A stretch of DNA of 64,000 bases, from the NCBI GenBank assembly GCA_031178065.1, contig JAPSJS010000001.1, forward strand, positions 62,001-126,000, in the 5' to 3' direction. Positions within the stretch are counted from its first letter, which is position 1. Each line of letters begins with the position of its first letter. This DNA is from Altererythrobacter sp. (GTDB taxonomy: Bacteria; Pseudomonadota; Alphaproteobacteria; Sphingomonadales; Sphingomonadaceae). The notes under the pieces were generated by a model that searched no databases, was not told the origin of the DNA, and worked only from the letters and a program-made list of their open reading frames with translations. Of the stretch, positions 1 to 7,828 are shown piece by piece. The position numbers and the translations under genes are program-made.

Positions 1-410
1 GGCACGCCGATCGCCTTCCGGTATTCGGCAACCTCCGCCTCGCTGGCACCTTCTCCGGGGATCTTAATCCGGCCGCTATCGTGCAGCCCCTTCTCCGCAG
101 ATCGGTAGGCCTTCACCAGGCCGTCGAGATCCTTGAACCCCTTCGCCTTGACGTAATCGAGGTTCGATGCCGTCTCACCCTCGCCGGTTTCCTGTGAGAG
201 CGCGCTGTAGAAATCGGGATCTGCTCCGCCACCGCCAGCGCCGGCATCACCGCCTTCGCCGCCTGCACCGTCGCCACCCGCACCAGCATCGCCGCCCTCG
301 CCGCCGCCGGCGCCGGCGTCACCGCCGCCACCACCGCCGAGGATATCGTCGACCGTGCCGGCCTCGCCGCCATTGCCACCTTCGCCTGCGCCACCACCAT
401 TAAAGTCCAT
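1..410 (-). CDS. Gly-rich phage protein, possible scaffold (3' partial)
   Basis: An open frame starts at ATG 410 and runs off the left edge, giving at least 136 residues. The first 70 residues are low complexity, rich in Gly, Ala, Glu and Asp, with the unit GGDAGAGG three times. The remainder (from ADPDFY) is a normal charged sequence with the element FKDLDGLVKAYRSAEKG. The start overlaps the end of the Bbp19-like gene. Position after portal and Bbp19 is where podoviruses often encode the scaffolding or capsid-assembly protein, and the LDGLVKAYRSAE segment is typical of such proteins, but this role is inferred. The repetitive DNA at 235-345 is this coding low-complexity region. Confidence 0.7.
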   Translation of the reverse strand, partial: MDFNGGGAGEGGNGGEAGTVDDILGGGGGGDAGAGGGEGGDAGAGGDGAGGEGGDAGAGGGGADPDFYSALSQETGEGETASNLDYVKAKGFKDLDGLVKAYRSAEKGLHDSGRIKIPGEGASEAEVAEYRKAIGV

Positions 411-762
411 CGTCGAGCTCCATCAGTTTTTGGACGCTGCCTTCGTCCAGGTTGAGGTAGTTGAAAATCATCTGCACCACGGCCCGCTTGCCCTCGCGGA
501 AGGCCGTCAGCTGCGGATCGGGATCGAAGTTGGTCGCGCGGTTGTATCCCGCCTCGCGCCGCAGCTCGGCGAGCAAGATCTCGCCCGCACGGTGCGGCCG
601 ACCATCGGGGCCGAGGAACAGCCACCGCAGGATCGCACCGACCAGCCACCGGCGCGCGATCGCCACCGCGAAGCGCTCCGGAACGGCCATGAACAGAGCC
701 TTCACTTCGCGGCTGACCTTGATCGCGCGCCAGCGCAGCCGGTTCGCTTCGGTGACGGCCAT
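400..762 (-). CDS. Bbp19-like phage head/assembly protein
   Basis: A 120-residue protein. Its core (residues 50-115: RWLFLGPDGRPHRAGEILL, AGYNRATNFDPD, FREGKRAVVQMIFNYLNLD) matches my recollection of the Bbp19 family named after Bordetella phage BPP-1: a short region ending in an EGxRxV segment and a hydrophobic helix. ATG 762 is preferred over the GTG just upstream because it overlaps the preceding gene's TGA as ATGA. It lies directly downstream of the portal block and its end overlaps the Gly-rich gene. A structural or assembly role is likely from position; the biochemical function of the family is not known to me. Confidence 0.7.
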   Translation of the reverse strand: MAVTEANRLRWRAIKVSREVKALFMAVPERFAVAIARRWLVGAILRWLFLGPDGRPHRAGEILLAELRREAGYNRATNFDPDPQLTAFREGKRAVVQMIFNYLNLDEGSVQKLMELDDGL

Positions 763-1070
763 CACGCAGGCTCCCGGGACATGTCGACAAAGCCTTCGGA
801 GACCAGAGCCGCACGGGCGAGCTCGACGTCGCGATCAGACAACCCCGACGGCCAAGTGTCGCGCACAGCGACGTAAAGTTCGCCGCTATCCGTTCCCCGC
901 TGTCGCTCAATCCGACCAGCAAATTCCCCCAGCGGATGATCCACGGCGAACAGACGGCGCAGACAACTAGCCGCGGACTTCCGCTTGCTCGGCGGCACGA
1001 CGAAGCCAACGAAGCTCCCAGTTGCGCCGCGAAATTCGGGCAAAGGCCCCATGAACATGCGAAACTGCAT
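762..1070 (-). CDS. Hypothetical phage protein
   Basis: A 102-residue protein I do not recognise. It starts at ATG 1070, whose A is also the last base of the portal stop codon (ATGA), and ends with an ATGA overlap onto the Bbp19-like gene, so it is co-translated with the head genes. The sequence is basic in the first half (PPSKRKSAASCLRRLF) and acidic near the end, with no membrane segment. The longer open frame starting at 1403 lies inside the portal in another frame and is a shadow. A small head-completion or assembly factor is possible from position only. Confidence 0.65.
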   Translation of the reverse strand: MQFRMFMGPLPEFRGATGSFVGFVVPPSKRKSAASCLRRLFAVDHPLGEFAGRIERQRGTDSGELYVAVRDTWPSGLSDRDVELARAALVSEGFVDMSREPA

Positions 1071-2719
1071 CACGCCGCCTCCGCGTAGCTGCCCGCCTGG
1101 GCGATATCCTTGACCGCGCCGGCCGACTTCTCGAGCAGCTCGGCGTTGATCGCCGCCGCTTCCTGCTCGGCCCGCTCGGCCTGCTCCTGCGCGATCTGTT
1201 CCTTGCTCAAGACGTACGCCGGGTTGACGCCGATTTCGGCGGCGCCCCCGCGCAGCATCTCGCCGACGTCGACGATCCGCCCCGCCGACGTCTGCTCGAG
1301 CGCGGTCACCTGCGTTGCGTACTCGACGAAGCGCATCGACTTCGCCGTGCTCTCGGCGCGCGCCATCATCGCCAGCGGGTTTTCGTAGTCGATGACCGGC
1401 CACGCCCCGGCCTCACGCACTTCCGGCGGGAAGGGATCGATCTGGCCCTCGCGCAATGCGAGGTCGAGATCCCGCTGGGTCATCGGATCCTGTTTCTCGG
1501 TCGCGTAGCGGCTCGCATAGGGGCGGACGAGCACGCCCTGCTTTGCCATGACCTCGAGCACTTCCGTCGTCGTCATCCGTGAATTCGGATCGGTCAGGAT
1601 CTTGTAGAATTCCTCAAGGAAGGCGACGCGGATCGTGTTCTGTTCGTCCTGGATCATCTCCAGCGCGTAGGGGATGCCGTTCTCGCCGCCCGGCATGCGG
1701 TGGACCATCGGCCGCCCCATTTCGTCGACGAAGCCGGGATTCATGCCCCCGGGCTTGCTCGCGATCGAGGTCGCACCGCCATCGTTGAAGAACAGCAGCG
1801 CCGGGTCGACGGCCTTGTGCGCGGCGCGCAGCGTCGTGTGCTTCATCGCGTTGACGCCCTGAATGTTCGGCATCACCTTGAAGGCGGGCGATCGGCCGTA
1901 ATTCTCGCCGGCGCTGGTCGTGTGGCGGCTGACCGAGACGGGCATCGTGTGGAAGCCCTTGCGCCGCAGGTAGATCTTCTCATCGCACGCGAGATACCGG
2001 CTCGCGATCGGGAACCGGTGATGATCCATGCGCTCGCGGTCCCAGTCGCGGTTCGGCGCGACGACATGCAGGATCGCGAATTTCTTGTCGGCATCGCCGC
2101 CCACCGGCTCCAGCGCCTTGAGCATCTTCTCGGTCAGCGCTTCGCGGCCGAACATCTCCTCGAGCTGCGCGGCCGTGCGTTCGAACTTGCGGTGCACCCG
2201 GTTGACGCGACCGGCGAAGTCGACGTCGATCCACGTTTCCGACAGGTGGATGCAGCGATAGCGCATACCCCGCGGCGTCGCTTCCTGCCACACGGCGCTG
2301 GTGCCGTAGCGGCCGAGCTGGTCCCAGTCCTCGTTGGTGGCGACGCCGAAGCCGGTATGGGCGGCATGGCGGATCGCGTAGAGACGCCGGCCGGCGTTGG
2401 CGCACCAGATCTGCACCGCGCGGATCTTCATCAGATCTTCGTCCAGGAATCGCGGCCGGATATAGTCCCGCTCCTCGGGCGTCGTGATCGCGACGCCGGC
2501 GGCGGCGAACCGCTCGAGCGCGGTGATATGCGTGCTGTCGTAGTTGCGGCCGCCCCGGATCGCGCCCGGAGTGACCTTGTTGAAGCCGCCCGCGCCGTTC
2601 GGGAAGCGATCGTCGATCTCGCGCCAGCTTTCCTCCCACGGCTGCCGCTCGCGCTCGAGGCGCTCCTGGTCCTTGAGGTCCTGCTTTGCCAGCGCCTCAT
2701 CCTGAATGTTGTCGATCAT
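1070..2719 (-). CDS. Portal (head-to-tail connector), T7 type
   Basis: A 549-residue protein resembling the podovirus head-tail connecting proteins (Head-tail_con family): an N-terminal charged helix, then EREDRQPWEESWREIDDRFPN-like sequence, HITALERFAAAGVAITTPEERDYI-like segments, a central beta-rich clip/stem portion, and an Ala/Glu-rich C-terminal helix (AEQEAAAINAELLEKS). As a dodecameric ring it would form the channel through which DNA is packaged and ejected, and dock the terminase. Length fits the family (about 500-560). It lies 84 bp downstream of the RyR-domain gene and overlaps the next gene by ATGA. Confidence 0.85.
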   Translation of the reverse strand: MIDNIQDEALAKQDLKDQERLERERQPWEESWREIDDRFPNGAGGFNKVTPGAIRGGRNYDSTHITALERFAAAGVAITTPEERDYIRPRFLDEDLMKIRAVQIWCANAGRRLYAIRHAAHTGFGVATNEDWDQLGRYGTSAVWQEATPRGMRYRCIHLSETWIDVDFAGRVNRVHRKFERTAAQLEEMFGREALTEKMLKALEPVGGDADKKFAILHVVAPNRDWDRERMDHHRFPIASRYLACDEKIYLRRKGFHTMPVSVSRHTTSAGENYGRSPAFKVMPNIQGVNAMKHTTLRAAHKAVDPALLFFNDGGATSIASKPGGMNPGFVDEMGRPMVHRMPGGENGIPYALEMIQDEQNTIRVAFLEEFYKILTDPNSRMTTTEVLEVMAKQGVLVRPYASRYATEKQDPMTQRDLDLALREGQIDPFPPEVREAGAWPVIDYENPLAMMARAESTAKSMRFVEYATQVTALEQTSAGRIVDVGEMLRGGAAEIGVNPAYVLSKEQIAQEQAERAEQEAAAINAELLEKSAGAVKDIAQAGSYAEAA

Positions 2720-2802
2720 CGTCTGTCAATCCTCTGGCAAACCGAAGGGGGAGAATGCCCGGGCGGAGCGGTGAGAGAGGCCCGCCCCGCCCGGACGCAA
2801 GG

Positions 2803-3798
2803 TCAGCGCGTCGCGAAGACGACGCTGTCCTTGAGCTCGTAGGTCTGGCCTGCGCCGAGCGAGAGCGGCGACGACAGCGGTGCCCAGGCCACCTGTTCGC
2901 CGTCTAGCACCAGCGCGAACCCCGCCAGGGATGGCGGGGCCTTGGCCGTGTTCGGCCCGGTCACCTGCAGGCTGTCGGTCGCAAGCCGCAACGTCCCACG
3001 CCGCAGCACCAACGGCTCGCCCGTCAGCCGCACCGGCGGAACGCCCGGGATCTCCGCACGCCCATTCGAGAATGCCAGTTCGACCTGGTCGGCATCGGCC
3101 ACCAGCTCGAGCAGCTCCGCCGCCGTCAGCGGCACGCTGTCTGCAGGAATCTTCACAGGCCCGAACGCGCGCGGCCGCGACGCTTCCTTGAGCTGCTCGA
3201 CCTCGTTGCGCGTCTTCGTCGTTGCGCCCTTCTGCGCCGACAGCGACCGTTTGAAGGCGTCACGTTCGGCCGTCAGCGCCTCGATCGCAGCATGATCCTC
3301 TCCAGCGTGCTTATGGGCAAGTTTGACGGCATCGTTGGCCTGCTCGAGCTCGAGGTTCAGCCGCTCGTTTTGCGACTTCAGTTTGTGGAGCTCCTCGGCA
3401 TCGACCTCGAGCGGCTTGAGCAGCGGAGCGAGGCCGTGAACGATCGACCGGAACAGCGCGTCTTTGAACTGCTGCTCGGGGGGCAGCTTGTCGAAGTCGA
3501 CCATGCACGGATGCAGCTTCTTCTTCGCGTCCTTTTTCTCGCCGTACTTCCACCCCTCCGCTTCCTTCGCCTTGCGCCAGTTGTCGTGGCTCGCGGCGTC
3601 GCCGGCATCCGGGTTCGCGAGATGGAATTCGACGCCGTTGACGGCCGACGACACCTGCCAATCCGGGGCATCTGCCCACTCGGGCTGACCGTCATCCCCG
3701 AGCGATCGGCAATACGCAGCGTTCGCAGCATGCGCCGCTGCAGCTATCGCAGTGACCGCCTGCATGCCGAGCGTAATCTGTTCCTCTTTACCGGACAT
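2803..3798 (-). CDS. Phage protein with RyR domain and coiled coil
   Basis: A 331-residue protein. Residues about 30-120 (DAPDWQVSSAVNGVEF, HDNWRKAKEAEGWKYGE, KKLHPCMVDFDKLPPEQQFKDALF) carry the hallmarks of the RyR repeat first known from ryanodine receptors and also found in phages: the W-KAKxxxGW core and the LP-xxQ-KD tail. Residues about 135-205 are a heptad-like coiled coil, followed by a beta-rich C-terminal domain. The start at 3798 is chosen because AAGGA stands 8 bases upstream of it; an in-frame ATG at 3819 lies inside a REP-like repeat. It sits between terminase and portal genes. Role unknown. Confidence 0.75.
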   Translation of the reverse strand: MSGKEEQITLGMQAVTAIAAAAHAANAAYCRSLGDDGQPEWADAPDWQVSSAVNGVEFHLANPDAGDAASHDNWRKAKEAEGWKYGEKKDAKKKLHPCMVDFDKLPPEQQFKDALFRSIVHGLAPLLKPLEVDAEELHKLKSQNERLNLELEQANDAVKLAHKHAGEDHAAIEALTAERDAFKRSLSAQKGATTKTRNEVEQLKEASRPRAFGPVKIPADSVPLTAAELLELVADADQVELAFSNGRAEIPGVPPVRLTGEPLVLRRGTLRLATDSLQVTGPNTAKAPPSLAGFALVLDGEQVAWAPLSSPLSLGAGQTYELKDSVVFATR

Positions 3799-3812
3799 AT
3801 CTCGTTTCCTTT

Positions 3813-3842
3813 CCGTCATCCCCGCGACGGCGGGGACCGAGC
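3813..3842. repeat. REP-like palindrome inside the prophage
   Basis: The plus strand reads CGTCATCCCCGCGACG then GCGGGGACCG, an imperfect palindrome matching the CGTCATCCC-N-GGGATCG class of chromosomal repeats; a double copy occurs at 28,033-28,114. Its outer end lies directly upstream of the Shine-Dalgarno of the RyR-domain gene and supplies an in-frame ATG. A chromosome-type repeat inside a prophage suggests mobilisation into it after integration. Confidence 0.6.
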
Positions 3843-3856
3843 TTCACTTGCGAAAA

Positions 3857-4111
3857 TCAGCTGCCGACGATCAGCCTGCCGAGGCCGCCGGCGGGCTCGC
3901 CGCTCGCCCCCACGATGCGATCCGCAGCCGCCCCGCGCCTGGCCGCGAGTTCCTTGTCGCGCGCGGCCTCGATCGCCGCGTCGTCGCGCGTCGCCGGCCG
4001 CGGCAGCAGCGGCTGTTTCTTCTTCTTGCTGAAGAGGTTCACACCCAGCCCCAGCAGCCCGCCCCCGAGGAACGAACCTATCGCCTTGCCCACGCCTTTT
4101 AGAAAACCCAT
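3857..4111 (-). CDS. Small Gly-rich hydrophobic phage protein
   Basis: An 84-residue protein starting at ATG 4111 behind a strong AGGAGG with 8-base spacing. Residues 1-28 form a glycine-rich amphipathic or membrane-active helix (FLKGVGKAIGSFLGGGLLGLG), followed by KKKK and a polar tail. It begins 4 bp after the large terminase stop. Short proteins of this kind, with a Gly-zipper helix and basic patch, occur beside the terminase and portal in several podoviruses and may be virion or membrane-active components, but I cannot assign a function. Confidence 0.65.
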   Translation of the reverse strand: MGFLKGVGKAIGSFLGGGLLGLGVNLFSKKKKQPLLPRPATRDDAAIEAARDKELAARRGAAADRIVGASGEPAGGLGRLIVGS

Positions 4112-4115
4112 CGCC

Positions 4116-5642
4116 TTATCCTCCTGCAAAAACATCGAAATTGCTGTCGAGCCGCACCGTGGCGCCGCCGCGCGGCGTGCCCCGAATGTCGGCAATGACG
4201 TGTTCGCCCTCCAGCGCGGCGTACTGCTCGCCGTCGCAGACGTGCGTGTGGATCGTGTCGGCGATCTCGAGGTGCCCGCGGGTCTCACCGTCCGAGATCT
4301 CCGCCTTGCGGTAGTGGTATCCGCCCAGGTGCCCGCGAATGAGATGCTTGCAGCTCTCGTCGACGGCGTAACCGTCGCGCTCGCCCATCGCCCGCCAGAT
4401 CGCTTCGTTGCGCAGCGCCGCCTTGTTGGTTTTCGCGCGGTGCACCGGCAGGCCGAGCGCCTTGCGGAAGGCCTTGATCCAGTCGAGCTCCGAATCCTCG
4501 CGGTCGCTCGCCGCCCACGCCGCCGGATCTCCGACGACACGGATCATGTCCGGGTGCAGATCGAAGAAATGCTCGTTGAGCATCGCCTTGCACATCTGCC
4601 CGAAGGCGGTCGGGCCGATCTTCGCCAGCGTCTTGCCGTCTTCGCGGAACATGACCGCCTCGCGCAGCGTGCGGAAATGCCCCATCGTCGTCCGCTGACT
4701 CGCGACCGCGGCCGCGAACAGGCCCTGGTCGAAACCTAGGATCAGCTTGCGCGAGCGGTCCCATTCGAGCTTGCGGACGTGCGTGCGGTAATCGAACTGG
4801 GGGTTGACCGGCTGCCCGTGCTGCATCGGCACGAACTTGTTGTCGATCATGCGCGCGACGTAATCCGGCCGGTGTTTGTTCGCCGCTGCCTGCACCTGGT
4901 AGTAGCCCTGCGGCAGGTTGTGCAGGTTCTCCGCGTCCGGTTCGCGGCCGCCGGGTTGGATGAAGACCTCGAGCAGCTCGCGATCGCCGAGCACTTCGCG
5001 CAGATCGTCGGTCATCTCGCCGAGGTTCTTCTCGATCGCGAGGCCGTAGACCCAGTTGTCCATGTACGGCGCGTTGAGCGAGAGGATTATCTGCGGATCC
5101 ACCATCATCGCCGCGTCGATGCCGCCGCGGCCGACGCGGCCGGTCAGGAACGCCAGCAGCTCGGGCGGCTGCAGGTCGGCTTCGTCGACCATCACGGCCG
5201 CGACCTGCCAACCGCGGCAAGCTTCCTCGACGCTGCGGTCGCCGATCGCGCGGAATTCGATCTCGAAGTCGACCACGTCGATCGCGTTGCCGTCTTCGTC
5301 CTCGGCGAGGATCAGCTGCAGCCGGTGCGTGTAGGGCGCCTTCCAGGTAAACTTGCCGAGCTCTTCCGGGAACACGTCGAACCAGCTGGGCAGCGTGTTT
5401 TTCTCGATGTTCGGATAGGTCTCGCGGATCACGCCAACGCGCGCCTTGCGCCACAGCACCCCGCGCCCGTCGACCCGACCTTTCTGCCGCTTCGCGACCT
5501 CGACCAGCGCCCGCAAGGCCGTCATCGTCTTGGCCGAACCGACCGGCCCGATGATGATCTTGATAAACGCCCGCGACAGCAAAAACGCGTCCGAGATCGG
5601 ACCCGGCGAGTTGAGAACGCGGGTTTCGATTTCGAGGCTCAT
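4116..5642 (-). CDS. Terminase large subunit (DNA packaging ATPase/nuclease)
   Basis: A 508-residue protein. Walker A is GPVGSAKT at residues 32-39 and Walker B is VAAVMVDEAD at 147-156. The C-terminal nuclease half has acidic motifs LILGFDQG near residue 305 and VVGDPAA near 375. This is the packaging motor of the podovirus-type large terminase family, which pumps DNA into the prohead through the portal and cuts the concatemer. Length is normal for the group. Its ATG overlaps the stop of the ASCH gene (ATGA), so small terminase, ASCH protein and large terminase form one translationally coupled set. Confidence 0.9.
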   Translation of the reverse strand: MSLEIETRVLNSPGPISDAFLLSRAFIKIIIGPVGSAKTMTALRALVEVAKRQKGRVDGRGVLWRKARVGVIRETYPNIEKNTLPSWFDVFPEELGKFTWKAPYTHRLQLILAEDEDGNAIDVVDFEIEFRAIGDRSVEEACRGWQVAAVMVDEADLQPPELLAFLTGRVGRGGIDAAMMVDPQIILSLNAPYMDNWVYGLAIEKNLGEMTDDLREVLGDRELLEVFIQPGGREPDAENLHNLPQGYYQVQAAANKHRPDYVARMIDNKFVPMQHGQPVNPQFDYRTHVRKLEWDRSRKLILGFDQGLFAAAVASQRTTMGHFRTLREAVMFREDGKTLAKIGPTAFGQMCKAMLNEHFFDLHPDMIRVVGDPAAWAASDREDSELDWIKAFRKALGLPVHRAKTNKAALRNEAIWRAMGERDGYAVDESCKHLIRGHLGGYHYRKAEISDGETRGHLEIADTIHTHVCDGEQYAALEGEHVIADIRGTPRGGATVRLDSNFDVFAGG

Positions 5643-6163
5643 GACCCGAAGCCCAGCCCGAGCTGATTATCTGGCACCGCGACGGCCTTCGGAGCCGCCC
5701 GGTTGGGCCAAGCGCGCATCCATGGGAGAGGCTCGGCAGCGGCATCGCCACGCTTCGCGCGCTGCTCCCAGAAAAACAGCCCCAGGGAACCCGGAACCGC
5801 GATCGGATCGACCGCTTCCGGGCGCTCCAACTCGAGCGCCCAAGGACCGAAGAACCAAGGGCTGCCACCGTCTTTCGCGATCCCCGTGACGTAGACCGAT
5901 CCGATGATTGCGCCGCGCACCAATACATCAGGGCGTGGGCATTCCACTCCGATGCCAACCATGAAATCCCGGGCGTGCTCGTACTCGTCCCGCGTCATTC
6001 CCTTCGCGGCGTGGATCGCGATTTTCCTGCCCACAGCCGCAGCGATGCCGCCCTTCGTAATCGCCAGCTTCGTGCGGTTTTCGACGTCTTTCCCGCCATG
6101 GACGATCGCCCATGCCCAAGGCTGGCGAACCGACAGCGCGTGACCAGGCAAAAACCCGCTCAT
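5639..6163 (-). CDS. ASCH-domain protein
   Basis: A 174-residue protein with the diagnostic ASCH/PUA-like opening (ALSVRQPWAWAIVHGGKDVENR) and the later beta strands GRKIAIHAAK and RGAIIGSVYVTGI. ASCH domains bind RNA or act on nucleotides and nucleosides; the cellular partner here is unknown. It is inserted between the two terminase genes with ATGA overlaps on both sides, so it is produced with the packaging proteins. The C-terminal 40 residues are Pro/Ala-rich and poorly conserved-looking. Functions to consider are RNA binding during packaging or action on a modified nucleoside. Confidence 0.85.
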   Translation of the reverse strand: MSGFLPGHALSVRQPWAWAIVHGGKDVENRTKLAITKGGIAAAVGRKIAIHAAKGMTRDEYEHARDFMVGIGVECPRPDVLVRGAIIGSVYVTGIAKDGGSPWFFGPWALELERPEAVDPIAVPGSLGLFFWEQRAKRGDAAAEPLPWMRAWPNRAAPKAVAVPDNQLGLGFGS

Positions 6164-6756
6164 CGTTCATCCTCCCCATCTTCGCGGAACGGCAGAACGC
6201 CCTTCACGGCGCCGCCGAGCGTGCTGCCGCCGACGCTGCGCATCTCGCCGATTTGGTTGATCAGACGGACGCCCTTGATCGTGTGATCGACCTGCACCGG
6301 CTGTTTGCCGTGGAAGTACGGCGCCAGCGTCTCGGCTACGCGGATCCGCATCGCCCTGGCCTCGGCGAGCGATAGGCGTTTCTTGACTGGATCGACCTGT
6401 TGGCTGCGCGCGATCATCGCCTCTTCGCTTTCGGCGAGGATCTTCATCATCGCGACCAGCGGATCCGGCCCGAACTGCGACAGGTACTTGAGCGTGTCGG
6501 CCGTGCGCCGGTTGCGCACGCCTGCGGGCCGCCCCCTCTTTCGCTTCTCGCGAGCGTGACGGAGGACCGTGAGCGGCTTTGCGCCCTCTCCGAGATCCTC
6601 ATAGGCCTCGGCGGCTTCCTCCGCCGTGATCGGTTCGAGGTCGAGCTGCTCGGCCTCGCGTTCCTCGGCCGCAGCTTCGTCGAGCAGACGCTTGCTCTCG
6701 GCCGCGGCGTCCTCCAGCGCGGTCTTTCCACCGGGATCTTCGTGGTCAATTGACAC
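6160..6756 (-). CDS. Probable terminase small subunit
   Basis: A 198-residue protein starting at GTG 6756, chosen because GGGAGG stands 7 bases upstream. The N-terminal 75 residues are acidic and helical; residues about 78-90 are strongly basic (REKRKRGRPAGVRNRR, an AT-hook-like GRP core), followed by a helical region that ends in a Gly-rich tail. Small terminases recognise the pac or cos site and hand DNA to the large subunit. The assignment rests on position immediately before ASCH and the large terminase and on the DNA-binding character. The frame is open further upstream (to 6870) but that part looks non-coding. Confidence 0.65.
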   Translation of the reverse strand: MSIDHEDPGGKTALEDAAAESKRLLDEAAAEEREAEQLDLEPITAEEAAEAYEDLGEGAKPLTVLRHAREKRKRGRPAGVRNRRTADTLKYLSQFGPDPLVAMMKILAESEEAMIARSQQVDPVKKRLSLAEARAMRIRVAETLAPYFHGKQPVQVDHTIKGVRLINQIGEMRSVGGSTLGGAVKGVLPFREDGEDER

Positions 6757-7147
6757 GGCCGCGCCTCCCGCTAGCTTGGCCGGCCCGACGCAGCGCCGAT
6801 CCCTCCAGGAAGGCTCTCTCACCCCGACCCGTGGCGCGATTCCGGCGCTGGTGCGGCCTCGCTCCCCCACCCCGACCCGTGCCGCCCGCTTCTACGTTGG
6901 CGAGCCTCCGGTCAGCGGTGCCTTGCCCTGAATTCAGGATCGACGATCCAAATTCCGACACGGTCGCGCGCCGTGGTGCAAGAGCGCGAGCTCCGCGCAA
7001 TGGGGGCAAAGGGGGGTGCCGCCCCGATCGGCCGAGGGGGGCCCTCTCCTGGCCGGCGCGCCGCAGCCTGACAGGCTGACGACGACACCGGAAAACCGCT
7101 GCGATGCCAAGGCCTTGTGCCTTGCCTTCCAACATCGCCCTTCCAAC

Positions 7148-7405
7148 ATGGCCGACTCCGCGCCCCGAAAAGCGCAGAATTCCGCCATTCCGGCCGACCA
7201 GCTGGATCTCGACCAGGCCGACCCGATCGAGCCCGGCGGCCACCCCGAAAACCCGGAAACTTTCGCCGGCCCTCGGCATCAAGAGACCCCAGATCGGCCG
7301 ATCGGCGAGGCCGGCGCGCAGCTGCGCGGCATTTCCACCCGCCAGAATATTGCCAACCCGCTGAAATCGCACGGCTTCACCGGCCGCGCCCTCGGCGGTT
7401 CCTAG
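7148..7405 (+). CDS. Possible small orphan protein
   Basis: An 85-codon frame on the strand opposite to its surroundings, starting ATG 7148 (or GTG 7016). It has a coding-like pattern, with C/G in most third positions and less GC in second positions. Product is polar, Pro/Asp/Gln-rich (DQLDLDQADPIEPGG) and resembles nothing I know. No good Shine-Dalgarno precedes ATG 7148; GTG 7016 has a G-rich stretch. Its stop codon lies inside the left arm of the GGAACC dyad. It could equally be chance openness in GC-rich DNA. Confidence 0.25.
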   Translation: MADSAPRKAQNSAIPADQLDLDQADPIEPGGHPENPETFAGPRHQETPDRPIGEAGAQLRGISTRQNIANPLKSHGFTGRALGGS

Positions 7406-7645
7406 CTGGAACCGCTGGGAACCCTCTCTGGAACCTCTATCTATCTGATTTAGATAGAGAAGTTCATGTGGTTCCACGGTTCCAAGGATTTCCCCTCGCG
7501 TATATGCGCGCGCGGCCACGCACACGGGCGCACGCGCATCACGCGAGGCTTGGGCGCGGAACCGTTGGAACCGCGACGATTGGCTAGTGATTTCAAGAGG
7601 TTGTTGGTTCCGCGAACGGTTCCAAGCGGTTCCAGCTAGGAACCT
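7396..7645. repeat. 250 bp dyad of twelve GGAACC/GGTTCC hexamers
   Basis: Twelve copies begin at 7397, 7408, 7418, 7430, 7470, 7478, 7558, 7567, 7606, 7618, 7628 and 7639. The outer spacings mirror each other exactly (11, 10, 12 on the left; 12, 10, 11 on the right), and the inner pairs (7470/7478 and 7558/7567) and an innermost inverted pair CCTCGCGT/ACGCGAGG (7494-7501, 7541-7548) share the same centre near 7521. The outer arms (7397-7423 and 7618-7644) are nearly identical inverted copies. Two spacer segments (about 7436-7469 and 7573-7605) do not match; the left one holds its own 9 bp hairpin CTCTATCTA/TAGATAGAG. Such an array suggests a replication origin or multi-site protein complex. 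Confidence 0.85.
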
Positions 7646-7828
7646 GCCCCCGGGCCCGATCGGCAAGCCAAGATGGCGCAACAAGCTTTTGGCAAGCCAA
7701 CGGGTCGGGGTCAAGGGTCGGGACGCGGAGGCAGCGCCACACAATCGTCGCGGCAGCGCAAACGTGCGAGTAGAGCGCTCGCTGTTCGCGTCCGCTTCGC
7801 GGCCGCTGCGAGCGCGCGTTTTCTGTCT

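Noticed and set aside
235-345. GC-rich tandem repeat, minisatellite or CRISPR-like
   Set aside because: It is the coding region for a Gly/Ala-rich protein segment; unit spacing follows codons and there are no unique spacers.
1700-2842. Long plus-strand open frame over the portal gene
   Set aside because: Antisense shadow in GC-rich DNA; the minus-strand frame is a recognisable portal.
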